NCBI GenBank assembly: GCA_016714685.1
Contig: JADKCH010000007.1
Span: forward strand, 62,001-126,000
Source: Candidatus Geothrix odensensis
Lineage (GTDB): Bacteria; Acidobacteriota; Holophagae; Holophagales; Holophagaceae
DNA length: 64,000 bases
Direction of reading: 5' to 3'
This document shows, piece after piece, positions 39,649 through 49,500 of this stretch (its first letter is position 1; every line of letters begins with the position of its first letter). Made by a program: the position numbers and the translations under genes. The notes under the pieces are model-generated. The model did not search any database. It saw nothing but the letters and a program-made list of their open reading frames with translations, and had not been told where the DNA came from.

Positions 39649-40734
39649 TCACGCGCCGGCCGGGGCCGCCAGCCGCAGGTGCACCGTGGTCCCATGGCCC
39701 ATCTGGCTTTCGATGAAGAGAAGGCCGCCATGGGCCACGATGATGCGGTGGCAGACGGCGAGTCCCAGTCCCGTGCCGCCGCCGAAGGTGCTGAAGAAGG
39801 GGTCGAACACCTTCGCCAGCGCTTCTTCCCGGATGCCGCAGCCGTTGTCCGAGAGCGTGAGGTGCCAGCAGGGCTGACCCTCCAGCCGCTCCTCGACGGC
39901 GGCCAGGGTGATGCGTGGCGTCTCTGCGTCCTCAAGGGCGCGGATGGCGTTCTGGAGCAGGTTCTGGGCGACCTGGCGCAGGAGGTCCGGGTCTCCGAGC
40001 CAGGTGGCCTGTTCGGGGACCTGGTTCTCCCAGGGGACGGCTTCCGCCAGCGTGGTGCTGCGCAGCACGTCCTCCCAGAATGGCCGGAGGGCGATGGCGC
40101 CCAGCTTGGGATGGAGATCCCGGCTGAATGACAGGGAATTCCCAACAAGGCTGTTCAACCGGCCGACCCCTTCCTGCATCTTGCGGGCGAGTTCCAGCGG
40201 TCCCGGCTGCTCGGCCAGATCCTGCACCAGCATCCCGGAGAACAAGGCCAGGCTGCCCAGTGGATTCCGGATCTCGTGGGCCAACTCCGCCGCCATGCGG
40301 CCCATGGCGGCCAGGCGATCCTCGCGGGTGGCCTGCTGGGCCCGCAGCACGGCTTCCGTGACGTCCCGCAGCGTGACGATGGTGCCGCCGTGGGGGGCGG
40401 AGCGGCGCTCCTCCTCGAAGATCAGCTCGCGGCCCTCCGCGGTCTGGACCCGCCGCTGGCCGCCGGGACTGCCGGGTTCCCAGGGGGCAGGCCCCTGCAG
40501 GAAGCGGCCTTCCAGGCCCTGGGGCCGGTTGGTGAACCGCAGCGAACCATCCTCCCCCAGCACCCAGATGGCGAAGGGGACGGCCTCGATGACGGTCTGG
40601 AGCTCGCCCTGGAGCTGGCCCAGCTGGGACTGGAGGGCCTCGTAGCGGGCCTGGAGGTGTTCGGAGGCCGCCGTAAAGGCTTCGAAGGCCTCCAGCAGCT
40701 GCCGGGGATCGGGATGGGTCTGGGCTTGGGTCAT
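39649..40734 (-). CDS. PAS-domain sensor histidine kinase
   Basis: A 361-residue soluble kinase: an N-terminal coiled coil (about 10-45), a PAS domain (about 48-140), a HisKA helix with phospho-acceptor His in MAAELAHEIRNPLGSL, and an HATPase domain with NLLQNAIRALE, SDNGCGIREEAL and GGGTGLGLAVCHRII. There are no membrane segments, so the signal is internal. Its ATG overlaps the stop of the HEAT-repeat gene, suggesting that the two products work together. No response regulator lies alongside. Confidence 0.9.
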   Translation of the reverse strand: MTQAQTHPDPRQLLEAFEAFTAASEHLQARYEALQSQLGQLQGELQTVIEAVPFAIWVLGEDGSLRFTNRPQGLEGRFLQGPAPWEPGSPGGQRRVQTAEGRELIFEEERRSAPHGGTIVTLRDVTEAVLRAQQATREDRLAAMGRMAAELAHEIRNPLGSLALFSGMLVQDLAEQPGPLELARKMQEGVGRLNSLVGNSLSFSRDLHPKLGAIALRPFWEDVLRSTTLAEAVPWENQVPEQATWLGDPDLLRQVAQNLLQNAIRALEDAETPRITLAAVEERLEGQPCWHLTLSDNGCGIREEALAKVFDPFFSTFGGGTGLGLAVCHRIIVAHGGLLFIESQMGHGTTVHLRLAAPAGA

Positions 40735-43097
40735 GGCTGCACCGGGCGATCCAGCACGCGGCGCATGGCCTCGCGCTCCTCGCCCTTGGGTTCGGCCTCC
40801 ACGGCCTTCCTCAGGGCGGCGAGGGCGTCCGGCGTGCCCAGAGCTGCCAAGGCCTTGGCGGCAGCCAGCCGGATGGGCTGCGGTTCCCCCCCGCCGAAGA
40901 AGCCCTTGCGGCGCAGGCAGTCCTGGAGCACCGGCAGGCACTTGGGAGAAGCGATGTGGCCGAGGGTGTCCAGCGCCTGGACTCGGATGCGTTCCAGCAC
41001 CCGCTTGTCCTGGGCCAGCTCGACGACCTGGGGCAGGCCCGCCTCGGAGCGCAGCTGGCCCAGGGCGAAGAGGATCTCCTGCATCGTCTCGGCGTCCGTG
41101 TCCTTCATCTGGGCCAGCAGGTGTGGCTCGGCGACGGGACCTCCCAGTTTCCACAGGGCCCGGATGGCGGTGCGGCGCACCCGGGGCTCCGGGTGGCGCA
41201 GAAGGGGGAGGATGCCCGGCAGGTTGCCGGCATTCCCGAGATCGGACAGGAGGGTCAGGGCGTTTCGCACCAGGTACCAGGCCGGAGCGGTGAGGGCGTC
41301 CATGAGCGGAGCCAGGGACGTGGGCCCCATGCTGCGCACGGCCTCGACCAGGCGGCCCCGGCGGGTGCGGTCGTTCTCCGCCCCCAGGCGGGCCAACAGG
41401 TGCCGTGCCATGGGTTCGCCCAGGAACTCGAGGTAGGGGTGCACCTCGAGGATCATCTGGTCCCGTTCCAGCCCGAAGGCGTGGATGATGACCGCATCCA
41501 TGAGGTCGGGGCGGGCGATGGCGGCCCGGAGGCGCAGCAGGGCCTCGTTCCGCCAGGGCTGCGGCTCCTCCAGGAAGGCGCACAGCCCTTCCAGATCCTG
41601 GAGCTCGGAGATGACCTGGCCCAGCTCCCCGCGGTAGATCAGGGCCGCCAGCAGGGAATCGATGGCCTCCACGGTCCACCGGTGGATCGGCGGATCGGGT
41701 TCCCAGGCGAAGTGGGCCCGGAGCGCCTCGGTCAGGGGACCTTCGCTGCCGGGCGGCAGGCCGGGATCGTCGGCCCAGCGGGCCACACCGGTAAGGGTCT
41801 GGATGCCCATGAGGCGGAGGCCGGGCCGGTCGCTGCGGAGGGTCTCGAGGAGCACGTCCTGGATGCGGAGGAATTCATCGAAGCGGCGGAGGTCCAGCAG
41901 CTCCCGCAGGAGGGCCAGCCGCTCCTCCAGGCTCAGCTCGAACAGGTGGCCCTGCTCGAGCACTTTGAGCAGCTTGGCCTCCAGGCTCAGTTCCTCCCAT
42001 TCGAGGTGGCGCAGGATGGCCTCGGCCTGGGTCGAATCCAGGCCCGCCAGGCGGAGGTGCGAGGACAGGCTCCGGACCAGGCGCTCCCGGTCCGGAAGGG
42101 GACGGAGGATGTCCTGGATCGGACCCCTGAGCAGGGGCCATGAGATCCCCTTGCTCAGGAGGGTGCTCGTGGCCACGGCCAGGATCTCCCCGGCCAGGGC
42201 TTTCACGCCGAGCCCCAGGCCGGCGGGATGATCCGGCAGGGAGCTGAGCCCGGCCAGCATCCCCATCTGGACTTCCGGGGCCAGACCCATCAGCACCTGG
42301 CGGAGGGTGCCCAGCTGCCCGGGTGTCGGCATCCCTTCGCCCAGCCCGAGCTCGTGGCCGAGGGGTCCCAGGCCGCTGAGATCCGCCGGGCTGAAACCGG
42401 GGAACGCCCCGTAGCCACCTTCGTCGAAGAGGCCGCCGGCGAAGCCGTCGCCGTCCCCCCGGGCGGAGCCGCCCAGCGCCCCACCATCGGATGAGCCCCG
42501 TTTGCCACCGCTGAGGCCTCCACCTGCACCGCCGGCGGGAGGGGCGCTCCGGCCCAGGGAAGCCAGCAGGGCCTCCCGGATGAACTTCACCAGGTTCTCC
42601 GGGGATGGGGAGGGCGGCGGCGGGGCGGGGCTGAAGGCCGGGGCTTTGTCCCCCGCCGCGGTTTCTTCGCCCTCGGTGACCTCCTGGTACCGGGTCTGCG
42701 ACACCTTGATGCGGAGCACGCCCGCCCCGCGGAGCAGCCCCTCGAAGCCGCCCTGTTCCTCCAGCTTCGCGGGCTTGGTGCCCAGGCCCTCGAGGAACAC
42801 GAGGAGCTCGTCGGACTGGACGCCGCGCTCGAAGACGAAGCCGCCGATGCCCCGCTCGGAAACGAGCTTCACGAGGGCCGAGACATGGGGACTGCGTGTG
42901 TCCTGAACCTGGCCATCGACGAAGGCCTTGGCACCCGAGACGACGAACTGGAGCCGCTCCTGCTGGGTCAGCCGCCGCTCGAGCAGCGCATGGGCCGCCG
43001 CCAGCCCTTCTTGGGCCCTGGGGTGGTGGGCGGTATACATCTGCAGCGCCTTGAGGGCCACGGCCAGACTCTGGGCGAGCTGCAGGAAGTCGCTCAT
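40731..43097 (-). CDS. HEAT-repeat protein
   Basis: A 788-residue protein. The N-terminal ~150 residues form an alpha/beta module (SLAVALKALQMYTAHHPRAQ, VVSGAKAFVDGQVQ, SDELLVFLEGLG); a Gly/Ser/Pro-rich region follows (about 165-265); the rest is helical and ends in clear HEAT repeats (about 600-780, for example LRHPEPRVRRTAIRALWKLG and IRVQALDTLGHIASPKCLPV). HEAT solenoids are protein-binding scaffolds. The same N-terminal style occurs in proteins of delta-proteobacteria and acidobacteria without known function. It is coupled by ATGA overlaps to the HD gene upstream and the kinase downstream. Confidence 0.8.
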   Translation of the reverse strand: MSDFLQLAQSLAVALKALQMYTAHHPRAQEGLAAAHALLERRLTQQERLQFVVSGAKAFVDGQVQDTRSPHVSALVKLVSERGIGGFVFERGVQSDELLVFLEGLGTKPAKLEEQGGFEGLLRGAGVLRIKVSQTRYQEVTEGEETAAGDKAPAFSPAPPPPSPSPENLVKFIREALLASLGRSAPPAGGAGGGLSGGKRGSSDGGALGGSARGDGDGFAGGLFDEGGYGAFPGFSPADLSGLGPLGHELGLGEGMPTPGQLGTLRQVLMGLAPEVQMGMLAGLSSLPDHPAGLGLGVKALAGEILAVATSTLLSKGISWPLLRGPIQDILRPLPDRERLVRSLSSHLRLAGLDSTQAEAILRHLEWEELSLEAKLLKVLEQGHLFELSLEERLALLRELLDLRRFDEFLRIQDVLLETLRSDRPGLRLMGIQTLTGVARWADDPGLPPGSEGPLTEALRAHFAWEPDPPIHRWTVEAIDSLLAALIYRGELGQVISELQDLEGLCAFLEEPQPWRNEALLRLRAAIARPDLMDAVIIHAFGLERDQMILEVHPYLEFLGEPMARHLLARLGAENDRTRRGRLVEAVRSMGPTSLAPLMDALTAPAWYLVRNALTLLSDLGNAGNLPGILPLLRHPEPRVRRTAIRALWKLGGPVAEPHLLAQMKDTDAETMQEILFALGQLRSEAGLPQVVELAQDKRVLERIRVQALDTLGHIASPKCLPVLQDCLRRKGFFGGGEPQPIRLAAAKALAALGTPDALAALRKAVEAEPKGEEREAMRRVLDRPVQP

Positions 43098-43771
43098 GGG
43101 GGCGTCATCTCCGCGGGATCAGACCACTCGCGCCGGAGCTGGGCGTAGTGGGCTTCGATGAAGGCGAGGCGGCGCCGGCCCTCCTCCCGGGCCGGCTCCG
43201 TGTTGAAGCTGGCGGTGATGCCCCGGGCCAGGTCCAGCCAGGCCGTGCCGCGGCGCAGGATCTCCGCCGTGGTGATGGGCTGGAAGGCGCCGCTGATGCA
43301 GCCGAAGTGGATGAGGCTGGCGGCGCCGATCTTGCTGAGCTTGTCGCAGTCCCAGAGGCAGGCGGTCTCGAGGGGCTCCAGCCGCTTCGCGAGCTTGAGG
43401 CCGACATGGTGCTCGATCGCATGACGCACTGCCGGGATCTTCTCCATCGGGAAGTCCGTTCCGGCCAGGATCTCCTCCACCTTGGCGGAGGCGTCCTGGG
43501 CATGGGAGTCCTTGGCGTGGGGATCCTTCAGTCGCTTGGCCACATCGTGCAGCCAGGCGGCGCATTCCACCACCTCCGCATCGGCTCCGGTGGCGGGGGC
43601 CAGCCAGCGCGCCAGCAGCACGGCCGCATAGGTGTGCTCGAAGCGGTAGTTGAAGATGGGCTGGTAGGCGCCGTCCACCTCATGGCCGATGCCCCAGAAC
43701 CGGATCGCATCGGCGTCCGAGAAGCGCCGCAGCGCTTGTTCACAGGCGATCCGCCAAGGCGTGGTGGTCAT
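43094..43771 (-). CDS. HD-domain phosphohydrolase
   Basis: A 225-residue HD-superfamily protein. The metal site is visible as FEHTYAAVLLARWL, ECAAWLHDVAKRL (the HD pair) and RHAIEHHVGLKL, with a later Asp in CLWDCDKLSKIG. Such proteins hydrolyse nucleotides or other phosphoesters; the single domain does not identify the substrate. It is coupled by 4-bp overlaps to hutH upstream and to the HEAT-repeat gene downstream. Confidence 0.85.
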   Translation of the reverse strand: MTTTPWRIACEQALRRFSDADAIRFWGIGHEVDGAYQPIFNYRFEHTYAAVLLARWLAPATGADAEVVECAAWLHDVAKRLKDPHAKDSHAQDASAKVEEILAGTDFPMEKIPAVRHAIEHHVGLKLAKRLEPLETACLWDCDKLSKIGAASLIHFGCISGAFQPITTAEILRRGTAWLDLARGITASFNTEPAREEGRRRLAFIEAHYAQLRREWSDPAEMTPP

Positions 43772-45258
43772 GGACGAGCTTCCTCATAGGCGCAGAGGGC
43801 GCCGAGGGTCTTGTTGATTTCCTCAAACATGACGCGATCGCTCCAGGGGGCGCAAGCCTCGGAGAGGCGATCCATCAGGGGTTGCAGGCCCGCGGCGGGG
43901 GCGAGGCCGAGGATGCGCACGCCCTCCAGGGCCATGCGGGCCTCGATGGCCAGCACCTGCTCCAGGGCGTCCACGGCTCGCAGCAGCTTGCGGGCGGCGA
44001 TGGGGCCCATGCTCACGTGGTCCTCCTTGCCGGCGCTGGTGGGGATGGTGTCCACGCAGGCGGGGTGGGCCAGGCCCTTCATCTCGCTGACGAGGGCCGC
44101 CGAGGTGACGTGGGCCATCATGAAGCCCGATTCCAGGCCGCCGTTCTGGGTGAGGAAGGCGGGCAGGTCCGAGTAGGCCGGGTTCACCAGGCGCTCCTGG
44201 CGGCGCTCGGAGATGCTGGCCAGATCAGCCGCGGCAATGGCGAGCACGTCGCAGGCGAAGGCCGGGTACTGGCCGTGGAAGTTGCCGCCGGAGCGGGATT
44301 CCTGCGTGTCCGTGAAGATCATCGGATTGTCCGTGGCGCTGTTCAGCTCGCGTTCGAGGATGGCTCCGGCGAACTGGAGGGCGTCCCGCGTGACGCCATG
44401 CACCTGGGGGATGCAGCGCAGGCTGTAGGCGTCCTGCACGCGGTGGCAGTCCTGGTGGCTGTCGGCGATGGCGCTGGTGGCGCCAAGGATCTCGCGCATG
44501 TTCCTGGCCACGGCGATCTGGCCCGGATGGGGGCGGGCGGCGTGGATGCGGGGGTCGAAGGCGGCGCGGGTGCCACGCAGGGCCTCCAGGCTGAGGGCGG
44601 CGATTTCATCCGCCAGTCCGGCCAGGCGCGTGAACTTCTCCACGGCCAGGTTGCCCAGGGAGGTGATGAGCTGCGTGCCGTTGATGAGGGCCAGCCCCTC
44701 CTTGGCCTGCAGGGTCACGGGCTGGAGGCCGGCCTGGGCCAGGGCGTCGCCTCCGGATACATGCTTTTCGCCGAACCACGCCAGCCCCTCGCCCACGAGC
44801 AGGAGCGCCATGTGCGCCAGGGGGGCCAGGTCGCCGCTGGCGCCCACGCTGCCCTGGCTGGGCACCACGGGCACCACGTCGCGGTTCAGGCATTCCGTGA
44901 GCAGCCGGATGGGCTCGGGGCGGATGCCGCTGTGGGCCTTCAGCAGGCAGTTGATGCGGGCGGCCATGAGCGCCCTCGTCTGATTCTTCGGCAGCGGCTC
45001 GCCCACGCCGGCGGCGTGGCTGCGGATGAGGTTGAGCTGGAGCAGCTGCAGCTGGTCCGGCGCGATGACCACGGTGGCGAACTGGCCGAAGCCGGTGTTG
45101 ATGCCATAGACCGTGCGCCCCTCGGCCACGATGCGGTCCACCACGGCGCGGTTCTCGGCGACCAGGGCGAGGGCCCCCTCGTCGAGCGTGACCCCTTCCC
45201 CGGCGGCGATGCGCGCCAGCAGGGGCGCGGTCAGAGTGTGGCCATTGAGGTGGATCAT
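43768..45258 (-). CDS. hutH: histidine ammonia-lyase
   Basis: Deaminates L-histidine to urocanate. The 496-residue product has the MIO-forming triad in GSVGASGDLAPLAHM, YGINTGFGQFATV with the catalytic tyrosine, the SH pair in NLIRSHAAGVGEPLP that marks histidine rather than tyrosine or phenylalanine specificity, and KEDHVSMG. ATG 45258 fits the family start. hutU, hutI and hutG are absent; instead the gene is coupled to an MFS gene before it and an HD hydrolase gene after it. Confidence 0.94.
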   Translation of the reverse strand: MIHLNGHTLTAPLLARIAAGEGVTLDEGALALVAENRAVVDRIVAEGRTVYGINTGFGQFATVVIAPDQLQLLQLNLIRSHAAGVGEPLPKNQTRALMAARINCLLKAHSGIRPEPIRLLTECLNRDVVPVVPSQGSVGASGDLAPLAHMALLLVGEGLAWFGEKHVSGGDALAQAGLQPVTLQAKEGLALINGTQLITSLGNLAVEKFTRLAGLADEIAALSLEALRGTRAAFDPRIHAARPHPGQIAVARNMREILGATSAIADSHQDCHRVQDAYSLRCIPQVHGVTRDALQFAGAILERELNSATDNPMIFTDTQESRSGGNFHGQYPAFACDVLAIAAADLASISERRQERLVNPAYSDLPAFLTQNGGLESGFMMAHVTSAALVSEMKGLAHPACVDTIPTSAGKEDHVSMGPIAARKLLRAVDALEQVLAIEARMALEGVRILGLAPAAGLQPLMDRLSEACAPWSDRVMFEEINKTLGALCAYEEARP

Positions 45259-46523
45259 CGGGCTTCCTTGGGCTTGAGCGTGAGGGCGAGGAGCAGGGCC
45301 AGGCCCAGGGTGAGACCCGCCACGGTGTAGGCGGGCTGACCTCCCCAGCGGGCGAAGATGAAGGTGCCCACGGCGGGGCCCACGATGCGGCCGACGCCGC
45401 TCATGGCGTTCAGGACGCCGAAGAGCGCGCCCTGGTCTTCGGGGGGCGTGAGCTGGCTGGCCAGGGCTGAGCCCGCGGTGTTGCCCATGCCGCTGCCCCA
45501 GGAGAGGGGGATGAAGAGCAGCAGGAAGGGCCACATCCAGGGGGCCATGGGCATCAGGGGCAGGGCGATGCCCATGAGAAGAAGGCCGGTGATGAGGGCG
45601 GCCCGTTCCGGGAAGCGCTTGGCCACGAGGCGGACCAGGCCGCCCTGGTAGATCACCATCAGGACGCCGATGCCCGCGAACAGGAAGCCCACTTCGCGCT
45701 GGTGGAAGTCGAAGCGCTGGTGGACCAGCAGGGCGAAGGTGCCCTCCATCATGGCGAAGCCCGCCATGGCCAGCAGGGACACCATGAGCAGCTGCGCCAT
45801 GCCGGGGATCTTCATGGCCTTGACGAGGGCGTGGCCGCGGCTTTCGTGGGAGCGGGCGCGGGCCCGGACTTCAGGCGTGAGGGTCTCCGGCAGCCAGAAC
45901 AGCACCATGAGAGAGGCCGTGAGGGAGAGGCCCGCCGCCACGAAGAAGGGCAGGTGCCAGCCGCGGGTCTGCAGGAGGTGCATGCCGAAGTGGCTGCCGC
46001 TCAGGATGCCAGCCAGCGCGGGGCCGAGCACGAAACCCAGGCCGAAGGCGGCACCGATCATGCCCATGACCTTGGAGCGTTCCTCGGGTTCGGAGCTGTC
46101 GGCCATGGCCGCCTGGGCCACGGAGATGTTGCCGCCCGTGATGCCGTCGAGGATCCGTGCGGCCAGCATCCACTCGAAGCGGCTGGTGAGGGCGAGCATC
46201 AGGTAGCCCAGGGCCGAACCCACGAGGCTGATCCAGAGCACCGGCTTGCGGCCCACCTTGTCCGAGGTGCGGCCCAGGATGGGCGAGGCGATGAACTGCA
46301 TCAGGCTGAAGCTGAGGAAGCCCACACCTGCCCAGAAGGCCCCGGGGGTGGTGCCCGTGCCGCCCAGTCCCAGGAACTGGTTGACGCTGGCCATCCAGGG
46401 GCTGGGGTGGTCGGCGATGGCCTGCGCATAGAGCGGGAGGATGGGAATGACGATGCCGAAGCCCAGGAGGTCGACGAAAACGGTGAGAAAGATGGCCATC
46501 CGGGCGCGTTTGGTCGACTGCAT
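45255..46523 (-). CDS. MFS transporter, TetA/DHA1-like
   Basis: A 422-residue 12-helix transporter. The N-terminus IFLTVFVDLLGFGIVIPILP, the loop 2-3 motif GRTSDKVGRKPVLW and motif C in IGAAFGLGFVLGPALAG place it in the drug:H+ antiporter 1 group with TetA. An inserted loop of about 25 residues after helix 1 (SPWMASVNQFLGLGGTGTTP) is typical of the TetA-like subset. Substrate is unknown; coupling to hutH raises the possibility of histidine or a metabolite. It heads a five-gene overlapping run. Confidence 0.87.
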   Translation of the reverse strand: MQSTKRARMAIFLTVFVDLLGFGIVIPILPLYAQAIADHPSPWMASVNQFLGLGGTGTTPGAFWAGVGFLSFSLMQFIASPILGRTSDKVGRKPVLWISLVGSALGYLMLALTSRFEWMLAARILDGITGGNISVAQAAMADSSEPEERSKVMGMIGAAFGLGFVLGPALAGILSGSHFGMHLLQTRGWHLPFFVAAGLSLTASLMVLFWLPETLTPEVRARARSHESRGHALVKAMKIPGMAQLLMVSLLAMAGFAMMEGTFALLVHQRFDFHQREVGFLFAGIGVLMVIYQGGLVRLVAKRFPERAALITGLLLMGIALPLMPMAPWMWPFLLLFIPLSWGSGMGNTAGSALASQLTPPEDQGALFGVLNAMSGVGRIVGPAVGTFIFARWGGQPAYTVAGLTLGLALLLALTLKPKEAR

Positions 46524-46556
46524 GAGGCTCTCCAGCCCCCAGTGTAGCCCGGCTCC

Positions 46557-49500
46557 TCAGCCCCCCAGCACCCGCTGCAGCAGCAGGCGGAGTTCCTTGA
46601 TCTGGTAGGGCTTCTGGATGAACCCGGCGGGGCCCTGACCGGCAAGGGTCTCCAGGGAGTCTCCTTCCGTGAAGCCACTGCTCAGCACGATGGGCACCGA
46701 AGGGTCCAGGTCATGCATGGCCCGGAAGGCCTCCCGGCCGTCCATGCGGGGCATGGTGAGATCCATGAGGACCAGGTCAGGTCTCGGTCGGGCGTCCCGG
46801 AACTGCTCCAGGGCCTCGAGGCCGTCCAGGGCCGTGGTGACCTGCAGCCCGAGGGCCTCCAGGGCCGCGCCGATGGTCTGCAGGATGAGTTCCTCGTCGT
46901 CCACCAGCAGCACCCGCCCGCGGAGCCGGGGGGTGGCCGTCGCCTCCTGGCCCGGTTCAGCCGCCGCGGCCGCCTCCCCGGTGGCTGGGAAGCAGAGCCG
47001 GAAGCGGCTGCCGCGTCCAACCTCGCTCTGGATCTGCAGCCCGGCCCCATGGCCGCGCAGGATGCCAAGCATGGCGGAGAGGCCCAGGCCCCGGCCCGTG
47101 GCCTTGGTGGTGAAGAAGGGGTCGAAGATCCGTGCCAGCACTTCCGGCGACATGCCGATGCCGGAGTCCACGACTTCGAGGAGCACGTAGGGCCCCGGAG
47201 CGAGGGGTTCGATGCTGTAGGCCGAGTGCAGGTCCTTTTCCTCGAGCCGGGCCGAGGAAGTCGCGAGGTGGATGGCGCCTTCGCGGTCCCCGATGGCGTC
47301 GGCGGCGTTGGTCACCAGGTTCATGACCACCTGCTGGATCTGGGCGGCATCAGCCTGGATGGCCGGAAGGCCGGGCTCCAGGTCGAAGCGCAGGCGCACC
47401 TTCTTGGGGATGGACACTTCCAGGAGGTGGGTGACCTCCTGCACGACCACGTTGAGGTTCTGGGGCCGAACAAGGAAGTGGCCGCGCCCGGAATAGGCCA
47501 ACATCTGCTTGGTCAGCTCCGTGGCCCGCAGCACCGTGGCCTCCATCCTTGCCAGGTAAGGCTGCGCCGGGGCCTGGTCCGGCAGGTTCATCTGGGCGAG
47601 GTTCAGGTTGCCCAGGACCACGGTAAGCAGGTTGTTGAAGTCGTGGGCGATGCCACCCGCCAGGATGCCCAGGCTCTCCAGCTTCTGGGACTGGCGCAGC
47701 GCCTCCTCCACCTGGAGGCGCTCCGTGATGTCGAGCATGTAGCCGAGGTAGTAAGAGGATCCGGCCTCGGGGCTGGCCTGCGCGGTGAAGTCGTGGAACC
47801 AGCGGTACTCGCCGGCGGCGTTCCGCAGGCGGTACCGCTGCTCGAAATGACTGGCACCTCTGGCGCGCATGCCCGCTGATTCCCGGTGGATGCGCTCACG
47901 GTCTTCAGGGTGGACCAGGTCGTCGAACAGGATGCGTCCTGAGGTGAGGTCGTCCGGGCTGTAGCCCAGGAGCTTCTCGACATTGGGGCTGATGTAGTCC
48001 ACGGGCCAGGGCGGGGTCGCGCCCCACCGGATCACCATCACCGGCCCGCCCACGAAGAGCCCACGCTCCGCCCGGAGGGCCTCCTCCATCTGCTGGCGTT
48101 CCGTCACGTCCGTGGCGATGCCGATGACGCTCTCCACCTGCCCCTGCTCATTGCAGACGGGAGTCAGGAAGTTGTCGAAGAGGCGCCCACCTGCCGGCGT
48201 GATCTGGCGGGAGGCCTTCCCGCCCAGGGCCACCCGGATCTGGTCCACCGTCTTCTCATCCCCCCGGTAGAGCTCGAGGGCGCTCATGCCCACCACCTGG
48301 CCGGGGGCGAGTCCCAGGTGGGACAATCCCAGCCCCTCGGAGAGCGTGAAGCGGCCTTGGGGATCCAGCTGGTAGATCACGGCCTCGGAGTTGGCCAGCA
48401 CGGTCCGCAGCCGCTGCTCCGCTTCCTTCAGCGTCGATTCGGCGCGCTTCCGGTCGGTGATGTCACGGGTGACGGAAAGCAGGCAGGTGACGCCGGCCAC
48501 CTCCATGACTTTTCCGGACATCAGGCCGGTGATGATGCGGCCATCCTTCCGGCGGAAGGCGATCTCCAGGCCGGTGTACTCCCCCTGGCTCCGGATGAGC
48601 TCCACCGCCCGTTCACGATCCTTCGGCTCCACCCAGATGTTCAGCTCCAGGGCCGTGCGGCCAATGGCCTCCTCTCGGGTCCAGCCGCTGATCTTTTCGA
48701 AGCCCTCGCTGACGTCGAAGTAGGTCCCATCGTCCAGGCGGGTGATGTTGATGGCATCGGGACTGGCCTGGAAGGCCCGGGTGAACTTGTCCTCGTTGTA
48801 GCGGATGGCGGCTTCGGCCTCCTTCCATTTCGTGATGTCGCGGGTGATGCTGAGCAGGCAGGTCTCCCCGCCCACCTGGATGAAGGCGCCGGAGACGAGC
48901 CCGGTGCGGACCGTGCCATCCTTCATGCGGAAGGGCGCCTCCAGGTCGCTGAAGCGGCCCTCGGTCTGGAGCAGGCACCGCATCCGCTCCCGGTCCTCTG
49001 GCTCGGCCCAGAGACCCAGTTCCAGGGTGGTCCGGCCGAGGTATTCCTCGCGGGTCCATCCGCTCATCCGGGTGAAGGCTGGATTGGCGTCCAGGTAGGT
49101 GCCATCCAGCCGGTTGATGTTGATGGCGTCTGGGCTGGCCTGGAAGGCCTTGGAGAACCTGTCCTCGCTGGCACGCAGGGCCTCATCGGCGGCCTTCCGG
49201 GCGCTGATGTCGCGAACGTGGGTGAAGGTCAACTCCCGCCCTTCCGCGGCCAGGAAACTGCTGCTGATCTCGACCGGGAACACGGAGCCGTCCTTGCGCC
49301 GATGGCTGGTCTCCTCCCGATTGGCCCCGCGGGTGCGGAGCCGCTCCCAGCGCAGGGGCCAATCGGCGGGAAGAATCAGCGGATCCACCTCCCACACGTG
49401 CATGCGGAGGAGCTCCGCCTGGGAATAGCCCAGGGAGGTGCAGGCCGTCTGGTTGACGAAGACGAAGGCTCCCGACTCCTCGATGCCGAACACCGGGTCG

